The notes under the pieces: generated by a model
The model's input: only the letters and a program-made list of their open reading frames with translations
What the model was told of the DNA's origin: nothing
Databases searched by the model: none
Shown: one piece after another, positions 8,280 to 16,557 of the stretch
How positions within the stretch are numbered: the stretch's first letter is position 1
How the letters are laid out: each line of letters begins with the position of its first letter
Assembly: GCA_937871585.1 (NCBI GenBank)
Contig: CALMPJ010000194.1
Coordinates: 1-54,914 of the forward strand
Reading direction: 5' to 3'
Source: an uncultured Acidobacteriota bacterium
GTDB lineage: Bacteria > Acidobacteriota > Blastocatellia > Pyrinomonadales > Pyrinomonadaceae
DNA length: 54,914 nt
Position numbers and translations under genes: made by a program

Positions 8280-8963
8280 ATGCTTAGTTTCGGACAAATT
8301 ATTTTGATGCTGATGGTTACGGTGATATCAGGCTGCGGATTTTCGAGCGGGGCGATGGCGAATGGGGACGTTCGCAATGTTGCGCTTCCGACGATAGAAA
8401 CTAACGGAGTCGAGCCAAAGGGCGAACAAACCGCAGTTTTCGCCGGCGGCTGTTTCTGGGGCGTCGAGGCTGTGTTTGAGAGCATGAAAGGCGTGATCGA
8501 TGTGAAGAGCGGCTATTCGGGCGGCACGGCTCAGACGGCGAATTACGATATGGTCAGCGAAGGCGACACCGATCATGCCGAGGCAGTGATCGTGACCTAC
8601 GACCCGACAAAGGTTACTTACATCCAGCTTTTGTCAGTATTTTTCTCAGTCATTCACGACCCGACCGAGGTCAACCGCCAAGGCCCGGACACTGGTCGAC
8701 AGTATCGAAGTGCAATTTTCTACAAGGACGACGCCCAGAAAAAAGCCGCCGAAGCCTACATCAAAGCCATCGACGATGCCAAGGTGCTGAAAAAGAAAGT
8801 CGCGACCCAAGTCGTCCCGCTCGAAAAATTCTACGACGCGGAGGAATATCACCAGAACTATTTGGTGCGAAACCCAACCCAACCCTACATCGTCGCGCAC
8901 GATATGCCGAAACTCGAAGCGTTGAAAAAGAAGTTTCCAGATCTGTATCTAGCTAAAAAATGA
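8280..8963 (+). CDS. msrA: Peptide methionine-S-sulfoxide reductase MsrA, lipoprotein form
   Basis: 227 residues. Repairs the S-epimer of methionine sulfoxide. Catalytic cysteine is C58 in GGCFWG; SGYSGG, GDTDHAEAV and the HDPTEVNRQGPDTG block are typical MsrA. The N-terminus is hydrophobic and ends in ISGC, a lipobox with C19 as the lipidated residue, so this copy is probably anchored to a membrane facing the periplasm, unlike the cytoplasmic E. coli enzyme. The usual second MsrB domain is absent. Monocistronic, divergent from ridA across a 115-base gap; ATG 8280 is the only sensible start. Confidence 0.93.
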   Translation: MLSFGQIILMLMVTVISGCGFSSGAMANGDVRNVALPTIETNGVEPKGEQTAVFAGGCFWGVEAVFESMKGVIDVKSGYSGGTAQTANYDMVSEGDTDHAEAVIVTYDPTKVTYIQLLSVFFSVIHDPTEVNRQGPDTGRQYRSAIFYKDDAQKKAAEAYIKAIDDAKVLKKKVATQVVPLEKFYDAEEYHQNYLVRNPTQPYIVAHDMPKLEALKKKFPDLYLAKK

Positions 8964-9086
8964 CTTTATTTTTCGACAGAAAAGACATAAAATCTTTCTG
9001 AACGCGAGGCAACCGGCCGTGGGAGGACGAACATCAAAGTGCGGGACGAAGTTTTACATCCGACAAGTGATCTTTTAGGAGTAACT

Positions 9087-9740
9087 ATGGACGCAAGTGC
9101 TGTTGCTATTGAACGCGATTTGCCTTTTGGTGTTGGAGAAACTTCCGCGCCTGTTGTTGACGCCACGCCTGCGGCTCCCGCAATTGTTAATGAGAATGCG
9201 CCCGACATCGAGCTTTGCAAGCTAGCCGCTGACGGCAGTTTGGCTGCGTTTGAGATCATTTATCAGCGATATCATCGGCGGACTTACAGCTTGGCGTTGA
9301 GGATGACTCAAAGCCAGACCGAGGCTGAGGATCTGACGCAGGAAGTTTTCATTCAGCTTTTCCGCAAGATCGGCAGTTTCCGCGGCGACAGTGCGTTTTC
9401 GACCTGGCTGCACCGAATGACCGTCAATCAGGTTCTGATGCATTTCCGAAAGCGGAGCGTTAAGAATGAAAAGACGAGCGAGGACGGTGAGATCCCTGAG
9501 CAGGCTGTTCCCGGCTCAGTCAATCCGTCGAAGATGCAGGTCATCGACAAGATCGCCCTTAAGAATGCGATCGCCGAATTGCCGAATGGTTACCGAAAGG
9601 TGTTCGTCCTGCACGATATAGAGGGATTTGAGCATGAGGAAGTTGCCCGCATGATGGGCATCTCGGTAGGCACTTCGAAATCGCAATTGCACAAGGCGAG
9701 ACTGAAGTTGCGAATGTTGCTTGCCAAGCAGGCCGGCTAA
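9087..9740 (+). CDS. ECF-type RNA polymerase sigma factor
   Basis: 217 residues from ATG 9087, which has AGGAG five bases upstream; the open frame begins earlier at a GTG (9039) without a ribosome site. Region 2 is seen as [20 protein letters not shown] with [16 protein letters not shown], and region 4 as [20 protein letters not shown] then [20 protein letters not shown]. The N-terminal ~40 residues are low-complexity and not part of the fold. An anti-sigma gene follows after a terminator-like hairpin, so this is an ECF/zinc anti-sigma pair. It probably responds to an envelope or oxidative signal and may drive the DUF4097 genes downstream. Confidence 0.93.
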   Translation: MDASAVAIERDLPFGVGETSAPVVDATPAAPAIVNENAPDIELCKLAADGSLAAFEIIYQRYHRRTYSLALRMTQSQTEAEDLTQEVFIQLFRKIGSFRGDSAFSTWLHRMTVNQVLMHFRKRSVKNEKTSEDGEIPEQAVPGSVNPSKMQVIDKIALKNAIAELPNGYRKVFVLHDIEGFEHEEVARMMGISVGTSKSQLHKARLKLRMLLAKQAG

Positions 9741-9760
9741 GCCAAAAACATATTCAAGGG

Positions 9761-9796
9761 GGCACGAACAGATAGTCTTTTGTTCGTGCCTTTTTT
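9761..9796 (+). terminator. Intrinsic terminator/attenuator between sigma and anti-sigma genes
   Basis: A perfect 10-base stem, GGCACGAACA (9761-9770) with TGTTCGTGCC (9781-9790), a 10-base loop and six T. Located 20 bases after the sigma stop and about 70 bases before the anti-sigma start, so it would reduce or separate transcription of the anti-sigma gene. Confidence 0.85.
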
Positions 9797-9866
9797 ATCG
9801 AAAGCAGCCATTTTTACTGCGTCGTAAGACAACCAAATCGCACGTTCGTTAATCTATTTGTTAGTT

Positions 9867-10589
9867 GTGAATTGTCACGAGTGTAAAGATCTACTGAGTC
9901 CATTCATCGACGGCGACCTTGCAGAGGAAAATGCGGCGTCGGTGCGTGCTCATCTGTGCGCATGCGGTGAATGTGCGATGGTTCTCGAGGAACTGACGTC
10001 GATGATCGGCGTTTGTGCAGAGACGAGTGCGGACGAACTGGTTCCGCCTAATTCGAACGCTCTCTGGTGCCGCATCAACAACATTATTGAAAGCGAGATC
10101 GAGACTTCGAAAGCCGTCGCCCCCGAACCGCCAAAACGTAGATTCTGGCACTTGTCGCTACCGCAGCTTGGTTTTGCGGTGTTGGCGATAGCAATGGTGA
10201 GTTCAGTGTTGACGATCGTTGGGATTCGATACTATTCGGTTCCGCAAGGCGGCGAATTTACATTGCGAAGCTCCGAATCGCAGACCGTCGTCGAGAAACT
10301 GATGGCACGCGTCGGCCTGATCGACACGCCGCAGCAGGCTCGTGACCGACGTGTGAAAGAGCAGCAAGCGGCGATCGCGTATTGGGATGCTCGTATTCAG
10401 GCTCGTCGTCCGCAATGGGACACGCGAACTCGTGAGGTTTTTGACCGCAATCTACAGGTCATCGACCAGTCGCTCAATAACTATTTGGTGATCCTCGCCG
10501 AAGATCCTGATGACGATCTTTCGGGCGAAATGCTCGACAGCGTGCTTAGTGATAAGATGGATCTGCTTCGTGATTTTTCGGACCTCTAG
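9867..10589 (+). CDS. Anti-sigma factor with zinc-finger (zf-HC2) domain
   Basis: About 240 residues. The N-terminus holds the anti-sigma zinc motif: CHEC, then HLCACGEC (HxxxCxxC). One transmembrane helix follows (QLGFAVLAIAMVSSVLTIVGI), then a periplasmic part of about 130 residues with no recognised domain. This architecture holds an ECF sigma factor at the membrane until a signal arrives. There is no ATG: TTG at 9858 or GTG at 9867 are the options, and I prefer GTG because it gives the common MNCHEC start. No clear ribosome site precedes it. It must act on the sigma factor just upstream. Confidence 0.87.
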   Translation: MNCHECKDLLSPFIDGDLAEENAASVRAHLCACGECAMVLEELTSMIGVCAETSADELVPPNSNALWCRINNIIESEIETSKAVAPEPPKRRFWHLSLPQLGFAVLAIAMVSSVLTIVGIRYYSVPQGGEFTLRSSESQTVVEKLMARVGLIDTPQQARDRRVKEQQAAIAYWDARIQARRPQWDTRTREVFDRNLQVIDQSLNNYLVILAEDPDDDLSGEMLDSVLSDKMDLLRDFSDL

Positions 10590-10600
10590 GTTCGCAAGCT

Positions 10601-11368
10601 ATGTGGTTTGGTAGTAAAACGACTACTCTGGCCCTCGCGGTCGCCAAAACTACGGTTCTCTTGAGCGTAGTTTTTTTCTTTGCGCTCCAGGATGTCGCGG
10701 CACAGAAGCGTTTTTCCAAGACCTATCCTGCAAGTCAGAATGTTCGTCTCCAGTTGCTCAACCGTTCGGGTTCCGTCACGGTCGAGGGCTGGACACGTAA
10801 CGAGGTTCAGATTATCGCCAATCTCGAAAAGCCCGCAGCGAACATCGAGCCGCAGAATCTGAGCGGCACGATCGTGATCAATCTGGTTCGCGACAACCAA
10901 GGCCGCGGCGAGGTTGGCAGCGTCAATTTCCTGGTCCGAATTCCCTACACCGCAATGGTCGATATCGAAACGATGATCGGCAATCTCTCGATCACCAGCA
11001 TCCGCAGCGGTCTGGTGCGGGCAAAGATCACGAGCGAAGGCGACATTACGCTAACAAACATCGGATCGAATGCTGTTTCAGCCGAGAACATCACCGGCGA
11101 CATCTTTTTCGACGGCGAGATACAAGACGGCGGCACGTACCGATTTTCGTCGAACAAGGGCAATATCAATATTCGTATTCCCTACGAATCGAACTTCCGA
11201 TTGGTCGCTACGGCTCCTTCGTCACGTAACATCTCGCTGGGCACATTCGCCAGCGGTTCAATGAATTATGTCGGTAACGGCCGCCGCGTAGTCGGAAATT
11301 TTGGAACCGGTGCCGCAACGATCTCGGCAACAAATCAGCAAGGCAACATCGCATTTCTGCGGCGTTAA
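10601..11368 (+). CDS. Exported DUF4097-type beta-repeat protein
   Basis: 255 residues. Hydrophobic N-terminal signal segment (AKTTVLLSVVFFFALQDVAA), then a regular series of short beta strands such as VRLQLLNRSGSVTVEGW, MIGNLSITSIRSGLVRAKI and EGDITLTNIGSNAVSAENI. The rising strand-turn rhythm is that of DUF4097/DUF4098 beta-helix-like domains found beside ECF sigma or PadR regulators. No catalytic residues are evident. It begins 11 bases after the anti-sigma gene, so it is co-transcribed. Likely periplasmic or surface; function unknown. Confidence 0.75.
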   Translation: MWFGSKTTTLALAVAKTTVLLSVVFFFALQDVAAQKRFSKTYPASQNVRLQLLNRSGSVTVEGWTRNEVQIIANLEKPAANIEPQNLSGTIVINLVRDNQGRGEVGSVNFLVRIPYTAMVDIETMIGNLSITSIRSGLVRAKITSEGDITLTNIGSNAVSAENITGDIFFDGEIQDGGTYRFSSNKGNINIRIPYESNFRLVATAPSSRNISLGTFASGSMNYVGNGRRVVGNFGTGAATISATNQQGNIAFLRR

Positions 11369-11386
11369 CTGTACGCTTTCTAATTG

Positions 11387-12232
11387 ATGAACACGTTATT
11401 TCGTTGCATTGCTTATGTCGTCCTGATCGTTGCCTGCTCGGCCATCGCACTTTCTCAGAATCAAAAGCGAACAATTGAAAAAAACTATTCCGTGCCGTCA
11501 GGCCCCGGAAACACGCTGACAATTTTCGGAGCGCCTAAAGGCTCGATGACGATCACCGGCAGCGCGGCAAACGAGATCGAGATCGCTGCAAAGATCACTC
11601 TCGAAGGCCCTGCGCAGACAGTAATTGACCAGCTTGCCGCCGTTACGGGCTTTATCACCGAAGAAAGCACCGGCATGCTTATCGTCAAAACCGCCGGAAC
11701 ACACAATCGACTCGGCGACAAAAAGCTCTGGAAGAAAGTCCCCAAAAACGTGTTGACACTTCCTTTTCGCGTCGATTACGTTCTGAAAGTTCCTCGATAT
11801 CTTGACCTCAACGTCAATGGCGGCGATGGCTCGCTCAACATCTCCGGCATCGAGGGCGCGATCCGTGTTTCCTATGGCCAGACTCAGGCAAGCGTCACAC
11901 TCGTAGGCGGCACATTCACAGCACAGCTTGGCGAAGGTGAACTGGACCTACGCTTTCCGGAACGCAGTTGGCGCAGCGGAATGGTCGATATTCAGTTAGG
12001 TACGGGCAATATGAATCTCTGGCTGCCAACCACTCTGAGTGCCGACATCGATGCCACGGCGCTAAACGGCGGCAGTGTCGTTGTCAAAACAGACCAGTTA
12101 AAGCCTCGTGACAAACGAGTTCCGTTCACGGAAACCGCGATCAAAGCCCGCAGCGGCAACGGCGGCGTTCCATTCAAACTTACGGTCGGAACCGGAACCC
12201 TGTCTCTCTTAAGTACTACGCGCCCGCAGTAA
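11387..12232 (+). CDS. Second exported DUF4097-like protein
   Basis: 281 residues from ATG 11387 (a TTG one codon earlier is less likely). Signal peptide IAYVVLIVACSAIALS-Q, then beta-rich sequence: NTLTIFGAPKGSMTITGS, LNVNGGDGSLNISGIEGAI and VDIQLGTGNMNLWLP. It parallels the preceding gene in design and in the opening KRxxxKxYxxxxG segment of the mature protein, so the two look like diverged paralogues. Starts 18 bases downstream of its partner. No enzyme motif is seen. Probably part of the sigma/anti-sigma envelope module. Confidence 0.7.
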   Translation: MNTLFRCIAYVVLIVACSAIALSQNQKRTIEKNYSVPSGPGNTLTIFGAPKGSMTITGSAANEIEIAAKITLEGPAQTVIDQLAAVTGFITEESTGMLIVKTAGTHNRLGDKKLWKKVPKNVLTLPFRVDYVLKVPRYLDLNVNGGDGSLNISGIEGAIRVSYGQTQASVTLVGGTFTAQLGEGELDLRFPERSWRSGMVDIQLGTGNMNLWLPTTLSADIDATALNGGSVVVKTDQLKPRDKRVPFTETAIKARSGNGGVPFKLTVGTGTLSLLSTTRPQ

Positions 12233-12284
12233 GTTGCTGCCAAATTCCAACTTCTCGCAACATCGAATATAATTACGTCAGTTT

Positions 12285-12878
12285 ATGACGATCAAATCCG
12301 ATGCATGGCTCCGTCGCATGGCTGACGAGCACAATATGATCTCGCCGTTTTTGCCCGAACTCGTTCGCGAAGTCGATGGCAAACGCATCATCTCAGCCGG
12401 CTGTTCGAGCTATGGTTACGATATGCGCCTGGCCGACGATGGTTTTCAAATATTTTCTAGTGTTCATGGAAAAGAGATCGACCCGAAGAAGTTCGACGAG
12501 CAGTTTTCGCTTATCGAACCTGAAGTGCAGATCGCGGAAGACGGTGCCCAATATTACATTTTGCCGCCGCATCATTACGGCCTCGGCGTAACGGTCGAGA
12601 CATTCAAGATGCCGCGAAATGTAACAGGCGTCGCGCTCGGAAAATCGACCTATGCTCGTGCCGGTTTGCTTGTAAACACAACGCCGCTCGAAGCCGGCTG
12701 GACCGGCCGCCTCGTCGTTGAGATCGCGAACCTCGCAAATTTGCCGCTTCGAGTTTACATCAACGAAGGCATCGGCCAGATCTTGTTCTTCGAATCCGAC
12801 GAAGACTGCGCCGTCAGCTACGAAGACCGCGGCGGAAAGTATCAAGGGCAAACGGGCTTGACGTTTGCGAAAGTCTGA
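12285..12878 (+). CDS. dcd: dCTP deaminase
   Basis: 197 residues of the trimeric dUTPase/Dcd fold, converting dCTP to dUTP (or, in bifunctional relatives, directly to dUMP). Seen: SAGCSSYGYDMRLAD near residue 40, GKSTYARAGLLVN, and the catalytic glutamate in TPLEAGWTGRLVVEIAN, then GIGQILFFE. Length is normal. Mono- and bifunctional forms cannot be separated confidently by eye. Follows the DUF4097 pair by 52 bases and is followed by a palindromic repeat element that starts 12 bases after its stop. Confidence 0.93.
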   Translation: MTIKSDAWLRRMADEHNMISPFLPELVREVDGKRIISAGCSSYGYDMRLADDGFQIFSSVHGKEIDPKKFDEQFSLIEPEVQIAEDGAQYYILPPHHYGLGVTVETFKMPRNVTGVALGKSTYARAGLLVNTTPLEAGWTGRLVVEIANLANLPLRVYINEGIGQILFFESDEDCAVSYEDRGGKYQGQTGLTFAKV

Positions 12879-12890
12879 GCGGCTTTCATG

Positions 12891-13015
12891 AGTTGCCACT
12901 AGCTTTAGCTAGTGGTTCGAGGACTGTTTTAATATTCCGGGCTTTAGCCCAAATTTCGGCTAAAGCCTATGGCTTCTTCAAAGCTCTTGTCCACTAGCTA
13001 AAGCTAGTGGCAACT
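12891..13015. repeat. 125-base palindromic element with perfect 25-base terminal inverted repeats
   Basis: Left arm 12891-12915 and right arm 12991-13015 are exact reverse complements over 25 bases. Each arm is itself a palindrome (CCACTAGCT-AA-AGCTAGTGG). Inside are two more matching short palindromes, GGCTTTAGCC near 12940-12949 and GGCTAAAGCC at 12958-12967. No coding capacity. It looks like a non-autonomous mobile or REP/BIME-like element and ends 6 bases before the dehydrogenase ATG. Confidence 0.85.
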
Positions 13016-13021
13016 TATTTG

Positions 13022-14452
13022 ATGCTTCAGATCGAGAACTATATCGCCGGCCAACTCGTCGCTCCAATTTCAGGCGAGTATCTCCACAATGTCGATCCGT
13101 CGATCGGCGAGGTGTATTCGTATATTCCTGATTCGGACGAACGCGATGTTGAGCAGGCCGTTGCGGCGGCTAAGGCTGCATTTCCTGCGTGGGCAAATTC
13201 TTCGACGGAAGAACGCTACACGATCATTTCGCGACTTGTGAGCCTGATCGAACGCGACCTCGAATCACTCGCCGAAGCAGAATCCAAGGACCAGGGCAAA
13301 CCTGTTTCGCTGGCACGCACCGTCGATATTCCGCGAGCCATCGCGAACTTTCGTTTCTACGCGACGGCAGCGATGCACACGGCGAACGAGTCGCACGACA
13401 GCATTGGGCAATCGGCGATCAATTACACTCTGCGGCAGCCTGTCGGCGTTGTCGGCTGTATTTCGCCTTGGAATCTGCCGTTTTTTTTTTTCCTTGGGAA
13501 GCCCGCCCCCGCCATAGCCGCGGGCTGTACGGTAGTCGCCAAGCCAAGCGAAGTCACGCCGATGACGGCATATTTGCTGTCAAAACTTTGCATTGAAGCA
13601 GGTCTGCCCGCCGGCGTTCTCAACATCGTCCATGGTCTCGGGCAAAAGGTCGGCTCGGCGATAGTCTCGCACCCGGACGTCAAAGCTATTTCGTTCACCG
13701 GCGGCACAAAGACCGGCGAAGAGATCGCGCGAACAGCCGCTCCGTTGTTCAAAAAACTCTCGCTCGAACTCGGCGGCAAGAATCCGAATATCGTATTCGC
13801 CGATTGCGATTACGAAGAGATGCTCGCGACAACGGTTCGTTCTTCGTTCTCAAATCAAGGCGAGATATGTCTGTGCGGCTCGCGAATTTTTCTCGAGCGG
13901 CCGATATACGAAAAATTTAAATGCGACTTTTTGGAGCGCGTTTCCGCTTTACGTGTTGGCGATCCGAAACTTCCCGACACGAATGTCGGGGCGATCGTCT
14001 CGAAACAGCATTTTGACAAGATAATGTCGTATATTGACCTCGCTCGCGAAGAAGGCGGAACGATCCTGACAGGCGGCGCTTCTATTGAGCGGCCAGGCTG
14101 GTTCATCGAACCGACCGTGATCGAAGGCCTTTCGCACGATTGCCGTACGAATCAGGAAGAGATCTTCGGACCCGTCGTGACGATAATGCCGTTTGACACG
14201 GAAGAGGAGGTCCTCGGATATGCGAATAGCGTTCGCTACGGTCTGTCGGCGACGGTTTGGACCGAGAATCTCTCTCGTGCACATCGCTTTGCTGCCAAAC
14301 TTGAATCAGGCATCGTCTGGATCAACTGCTGGCTGCTTCGCGACCTGCGAACACCGTTCGGCGGCGTCAAAGACTCTGGCGTTGGTCGCGAAGGCGGTTT
14401 TGAGGCTCTGAAGTTCTTCACCGAAGAAAAGAACGTCTGCATACGCATCTAG
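13022..14452 (+). CDS. ALDH8-type aldehyde dehydrogenase, probable 2-aminomuconate semialdehyde dehydrogenase
   Basis: 476 residues from ATG 13022; a GTG at 13007 lies inside the repeat and is unlikely. NAD-dependent oxidation of aldehydes. Catalytic N151 (PWN), E249 (SLELGG) and C283 (NQGEICLC) are present. YLHNVDPSIGEVYSYIPDSD near the start, RSSFSNQGEICLC and WINCWLLRDLRTPFGG at the end match the ALDH8A1/AMSDH subgroup, which oxidises the ACMSD product to 2-aminomuconate. Residues 154-163 (FFFFLGKPAP), just after PWNLP, are abnormal: an 11-T run encodes FFFF and the usual W-K-I/L is replaced by G-K-P. No Shine-Dalgarno is visible because a repeat element abuts the start. Confidence 0.88.
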   Translation: MLQIENYIAGQLVAPISGEYLHNVDPSIGEVYSYIPDSDERDVEQAVAAAKAAFPAWANSSTEERYTIISRLVSLIERDLESLAEAESKDQGKPVSLARTVDIPRAIANFRFYATAAMHTANESHDSIGQSAINYTLRQPVGVVGCISPWNLPFFFFLGKPAPAIAAGCTVVAKPSEVTPMTAYLLSKLCIEAGLPAGVLNIVHGLGQKVGSAIVSHPDVKAISFTGGTKTGEEIARTAAPLFKKLSLELGGKNPNIVFADCDYEEMLATTVRSSFSNQGEICLCGSRIFLERPIYEKFKCDFLERVSALRVGDPKLPDTNVGAIVSKQHFDKIMSYIDLAREEGGTILTGGASIERPGWFIEPTVIEGLSHDCRTNQEEIFGPVVTIMPFDTEEEVLGYANSVRYGLSATVWTENLSRAHRFAAKLESGIVWINCWLLRDLRTPFGGVKDSGVGREGGFEALKFFTEEKNVCIRI

Positions 14453-14489
14453 TCAAAAAATTCAAAACTGTTTCGAATGAGGAAAAGCT

Positions 14490-15155
14490 ATGCGGAACAT
14501 CATTCGAATATCACTCGCGACCATCGCCTTCGTCATTACATTTTTCGCTTTCACGATTTATCTCGACAGCATTTTTATCCGAAGCCCCAAGGTCGACCTG
14601 TCGAATTACTTTCAGCCCGGCGACAAACTCCTCAGCCGATTCGAAGGCTTTGACCAAACCGTTCTCGCGGTGAATGACGGCTGGGTTCATACTCGGCTCG
14701 AGGTCGCACCGAACGCCGGCGGTCCGCCCGAACATATGCACCGCCATTTCACCGAAACGTTCACGGTCAAGAAAGGCACGCTCAGCATTCTGATCAACGG
14801 CGAGAAGCGCGTCTTGCATGAAGGTGAGACGATATCGATCCCGCCGATGACGGCCCATAGGCCATTCAATGAGACGAACGAAACCGTAGTCGTCGAGAGT
14901 GATGACCCGAAATCCTTGCCTGTCGAATTCGCTTATCATCTGACGCAAATGTACGGTTTTATGGATAGCTATTCCAACGGCCCGCCGCTACCGCAGATGC
15001 TGATGCAGCTTTCGGTCTATGGTGACGAATTCGATTCGCTGATCGTTGGTCCGCCGGTCTCGGTTCAGAAAACAATGCGGACTCTGATCGCACCAACTGC
15101 GAGGCTGATGGGTTATAGTAATTACTATCAGGAATTCAAACCAAAACGCGGTTGA
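14490..15155 (+). CDS. Membrane-anchored cupin domain protein
   Basis: 221 residues. N-terminal transmembrane segment (ISLATIAFVITFFAFTIYL), then a single cupin barrel at about residues 70-150: PPEHMHRHFTETFTV supplies His and Glu metal ligands, and GETISIPPMTAHRPFN is the second cupin motif. The C-terminal 60 residues are predicted helical (MLMQLSVYGDEFDSLIVG). Cupins of this kind bind metals or small ligands; no substrate can be named. The anchor suggests a periplasmic-side domain. Lies 15 bases upstream of peptidase T, possibly in one transcript with it. Confidence 0.72.
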   Translation: MRNIIRISLATIAFVITFFAFTIYLDSIFIRSPKVDLSNYFQPGDKLLSRFEGFDQTVLAVNDGWVHTRLEVAPNAGGPPEHMHRHFTETFTVKKGTLSILINGEKRVLHEGETISIPPMTAHRPFNETNETVVVESDDPKSLPVEFAYHLTQMYGFMDSYSNGPPLPQMLMQLSVYGDEFDSLIVGPPVSVQKTMRTLIAPTARLMGYSNYYQEFKPKRG

Positions 15156-15170
15156 TGCGTATTAGGAAAA

Positions 15171-16433
15171 ATGAGAAAAATTGCCGTTTTACTGTTCGTG
15201 ATTACTCTTGGCCTTCAGGCTTTTGCCCAACAGGCTGCTCCGACCGAATCCGCGATGTCGCGCTTCTTGCGTTATGTCAAGATCGACACGCAATCGGCAG
15301 AGGACGTTGGCAAGAACCCGAGCACGGAGAAGCAGCTTGTTCTGGCCAGGTTGCTTGAGAAAGAGCTGAAATTGCTTGGTGTGCAGAATGTGCGGATCAG
15401 CGACGAGGGAATTGTTTACGGTATGGTTCCGGGCAATCTGGCGGACAACAATTCGGTGCCAACGATCGGCTTCATTGCCCACATGGACACAAGCCCCGCC
15501 GTCAGCGGTGCGAACGTAAACGCGATTATTCACAAGAATTACCAAGGCGGCGACATCGTTTTGCCGAACGACAAAACGCAGGTCATCACCGTAGCGCAGA
15601 ATCCTGATCTCAAAAATCTGATCGGCGATGACATCATTACCGCAGACGGCACGACCTTGCTCGGAAGCGACGACAAATCGGGCGTCGCCGAGTTGATGAC
15701 TATGATCGACACGCTTAAACAAAATCCGTCGATCAAGCATGGCAACGTAGCGATCGCATTTACGCCCGACGAAGAGGTCGGCGGGCCGATGGACCAGTTC
15801 GATATCAAAGGCTGGGGAGCCAAATTCGCCTACACCGTCGATGGCGAACAGCTTGGCGACATTTCGAACGAGACGTGGTCCGCACGAACTGCGACGATCA
15901 CATTTCGCGGACTATCGACACATCCGGGAACCGCCAAAGGCATGATGATCAATTCGTCCATCGCCGCCGGTGCATTTCTCGCGGGCTTCGCGAAGTATCC
16001 GCATCGCCCCGAAACGACCGCCGGTCGCATCGGCTTTCTGCATCCGTACATCGGCAATCTCGACGTCGAAACTTCGACCGTAAAGGTTCTGATCCGGGAT
16101 TTCGACCTGTCTGGTGTCGCCGCCAAAGAGAAAGCGATCAAGCAAATGGTCGCCGCGGTTCAGCGTCAGTTTCCGAAAACCAAGATCGAATACGCCAGCA
16201 CACTCGGTTATCTGAATATGAAGGAAGTCCTAAAGGACTATCCGCAGCTGACCGATTACGCCATCGAAGCCGCTCGCCGCGCCGGCGTCAAAGCCTCGCT
16301 TCGCCCCATCCGCGGCGGCACCGACGGCTCGCGCCTAACGGCCCGCGGCCTGCCAACGCCAAATCTCTATACGGGCGGACACAATTTTCACGGCAAGCTG
16401 GAATTCAATTCGAGAAAGGGGCTAGAGAAGTAA
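15171..16433 (+). CDS. pepT: Peptidase T-like tripeptidase, exported, with C-terminal frameshift
   Basis: M20 zinc aminopeptidase. Seen: metal ligands H104 and D106 in FIAHMDTSPA, LLGSDDKSGVAE, TPDEEVGGPMDQFD, STHPGTAKGMM and GGHNFHGKLEF. Unusually, a signal peptide (IAVLLFVITLGLQAFAQ) replaces the cytoplasmic start of classical PepT. The frame stops at 16433 after GLEK, but the -1 frame just there reads EVTETLVHLVQIWAEKGKK to a stop at 16484-16486, which is exactly the missing C-terminal helix of PepT. One base appears to be missing near 16413-16430, where there is an A_AAG_GGG heptamer (16415-16421). It may be a real mutation, a sequence error or, less likely, programmed slippage. Confidence 0.85.
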   Translation: MRKIAVLLFVITLGLQAFAQQAAPTESAMSRFLRYVKIDTQSAEDVGKNPSTEKQLVLARLLEKELKLLGVQNVRISDEGIVYGMVPGNLADNNSVPTIGFIAHMDTSPAVSGANVNAIIHKNYQGGDIVLPNDKTQVITVAQNPDLKNLIGDDIITADGTTLLGSDDKSGVAELMTMIDTLKQNPSIKHGNVAIAFTPDEEVGGPMDQFDIKGWGAKFAYTVDGEQLGDISNETWSARTATITFRGLSTHPGTAKGMMINSSIAAGAFLAGFAKYPHRPETTAGRIGFLHPYIGNLDVETSTVKVLIRDFDLSGVAAKEKAIKQMVAAVQRQFPKTKIEYASTLGYLNMKEVLKDYPQLTDYAIEAARRAGVKASLRPIRGGTDGSRLTARGLPTPNLYTGGHNFHGKLEFNSRKGLEK

Positions 16434-16500
16434 CCGAGACGCTCGTGCACTTGGTGCAAATCTGGGCCGAAAAAGGGAAAAAGTGAAAAGGTAGAAAAGT

Positions 16501-16527
16501 AAAAGCCGGATTCTAGTCCGGCTTTTT
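16501..16527. terminator. Bidirectional intrinsic terminator between pepT and dnaJ
   Basis: AAAAGCCGGA (16501-16510), TTCTAG loop, TCCGGCTTTTT (16517-16527). The T run serves the plus strand and the A run serves the minus strand, fitting the convergent pepT and dnaJ genes. Confidence 0.85.
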
Positions 16528-16557
16528 CACGTTTAAACTCTTTCACCTTTTCACGTT

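Noticed and set aside
16415..16421. Programmed -1 frameshift in pepT as the main explanation
   Set aside because: The heptamer is suitable but no strong downstream stem or pseudoknot is apparent, and a single missing base near 16425-16430 explains the family alignment better.
15875..16486. 203-codon reading frame overlapping pepT
   Set aside because: Only its last ~20 residues match PepT (after the frameshift); the rest is a shadow of the pepT frame.
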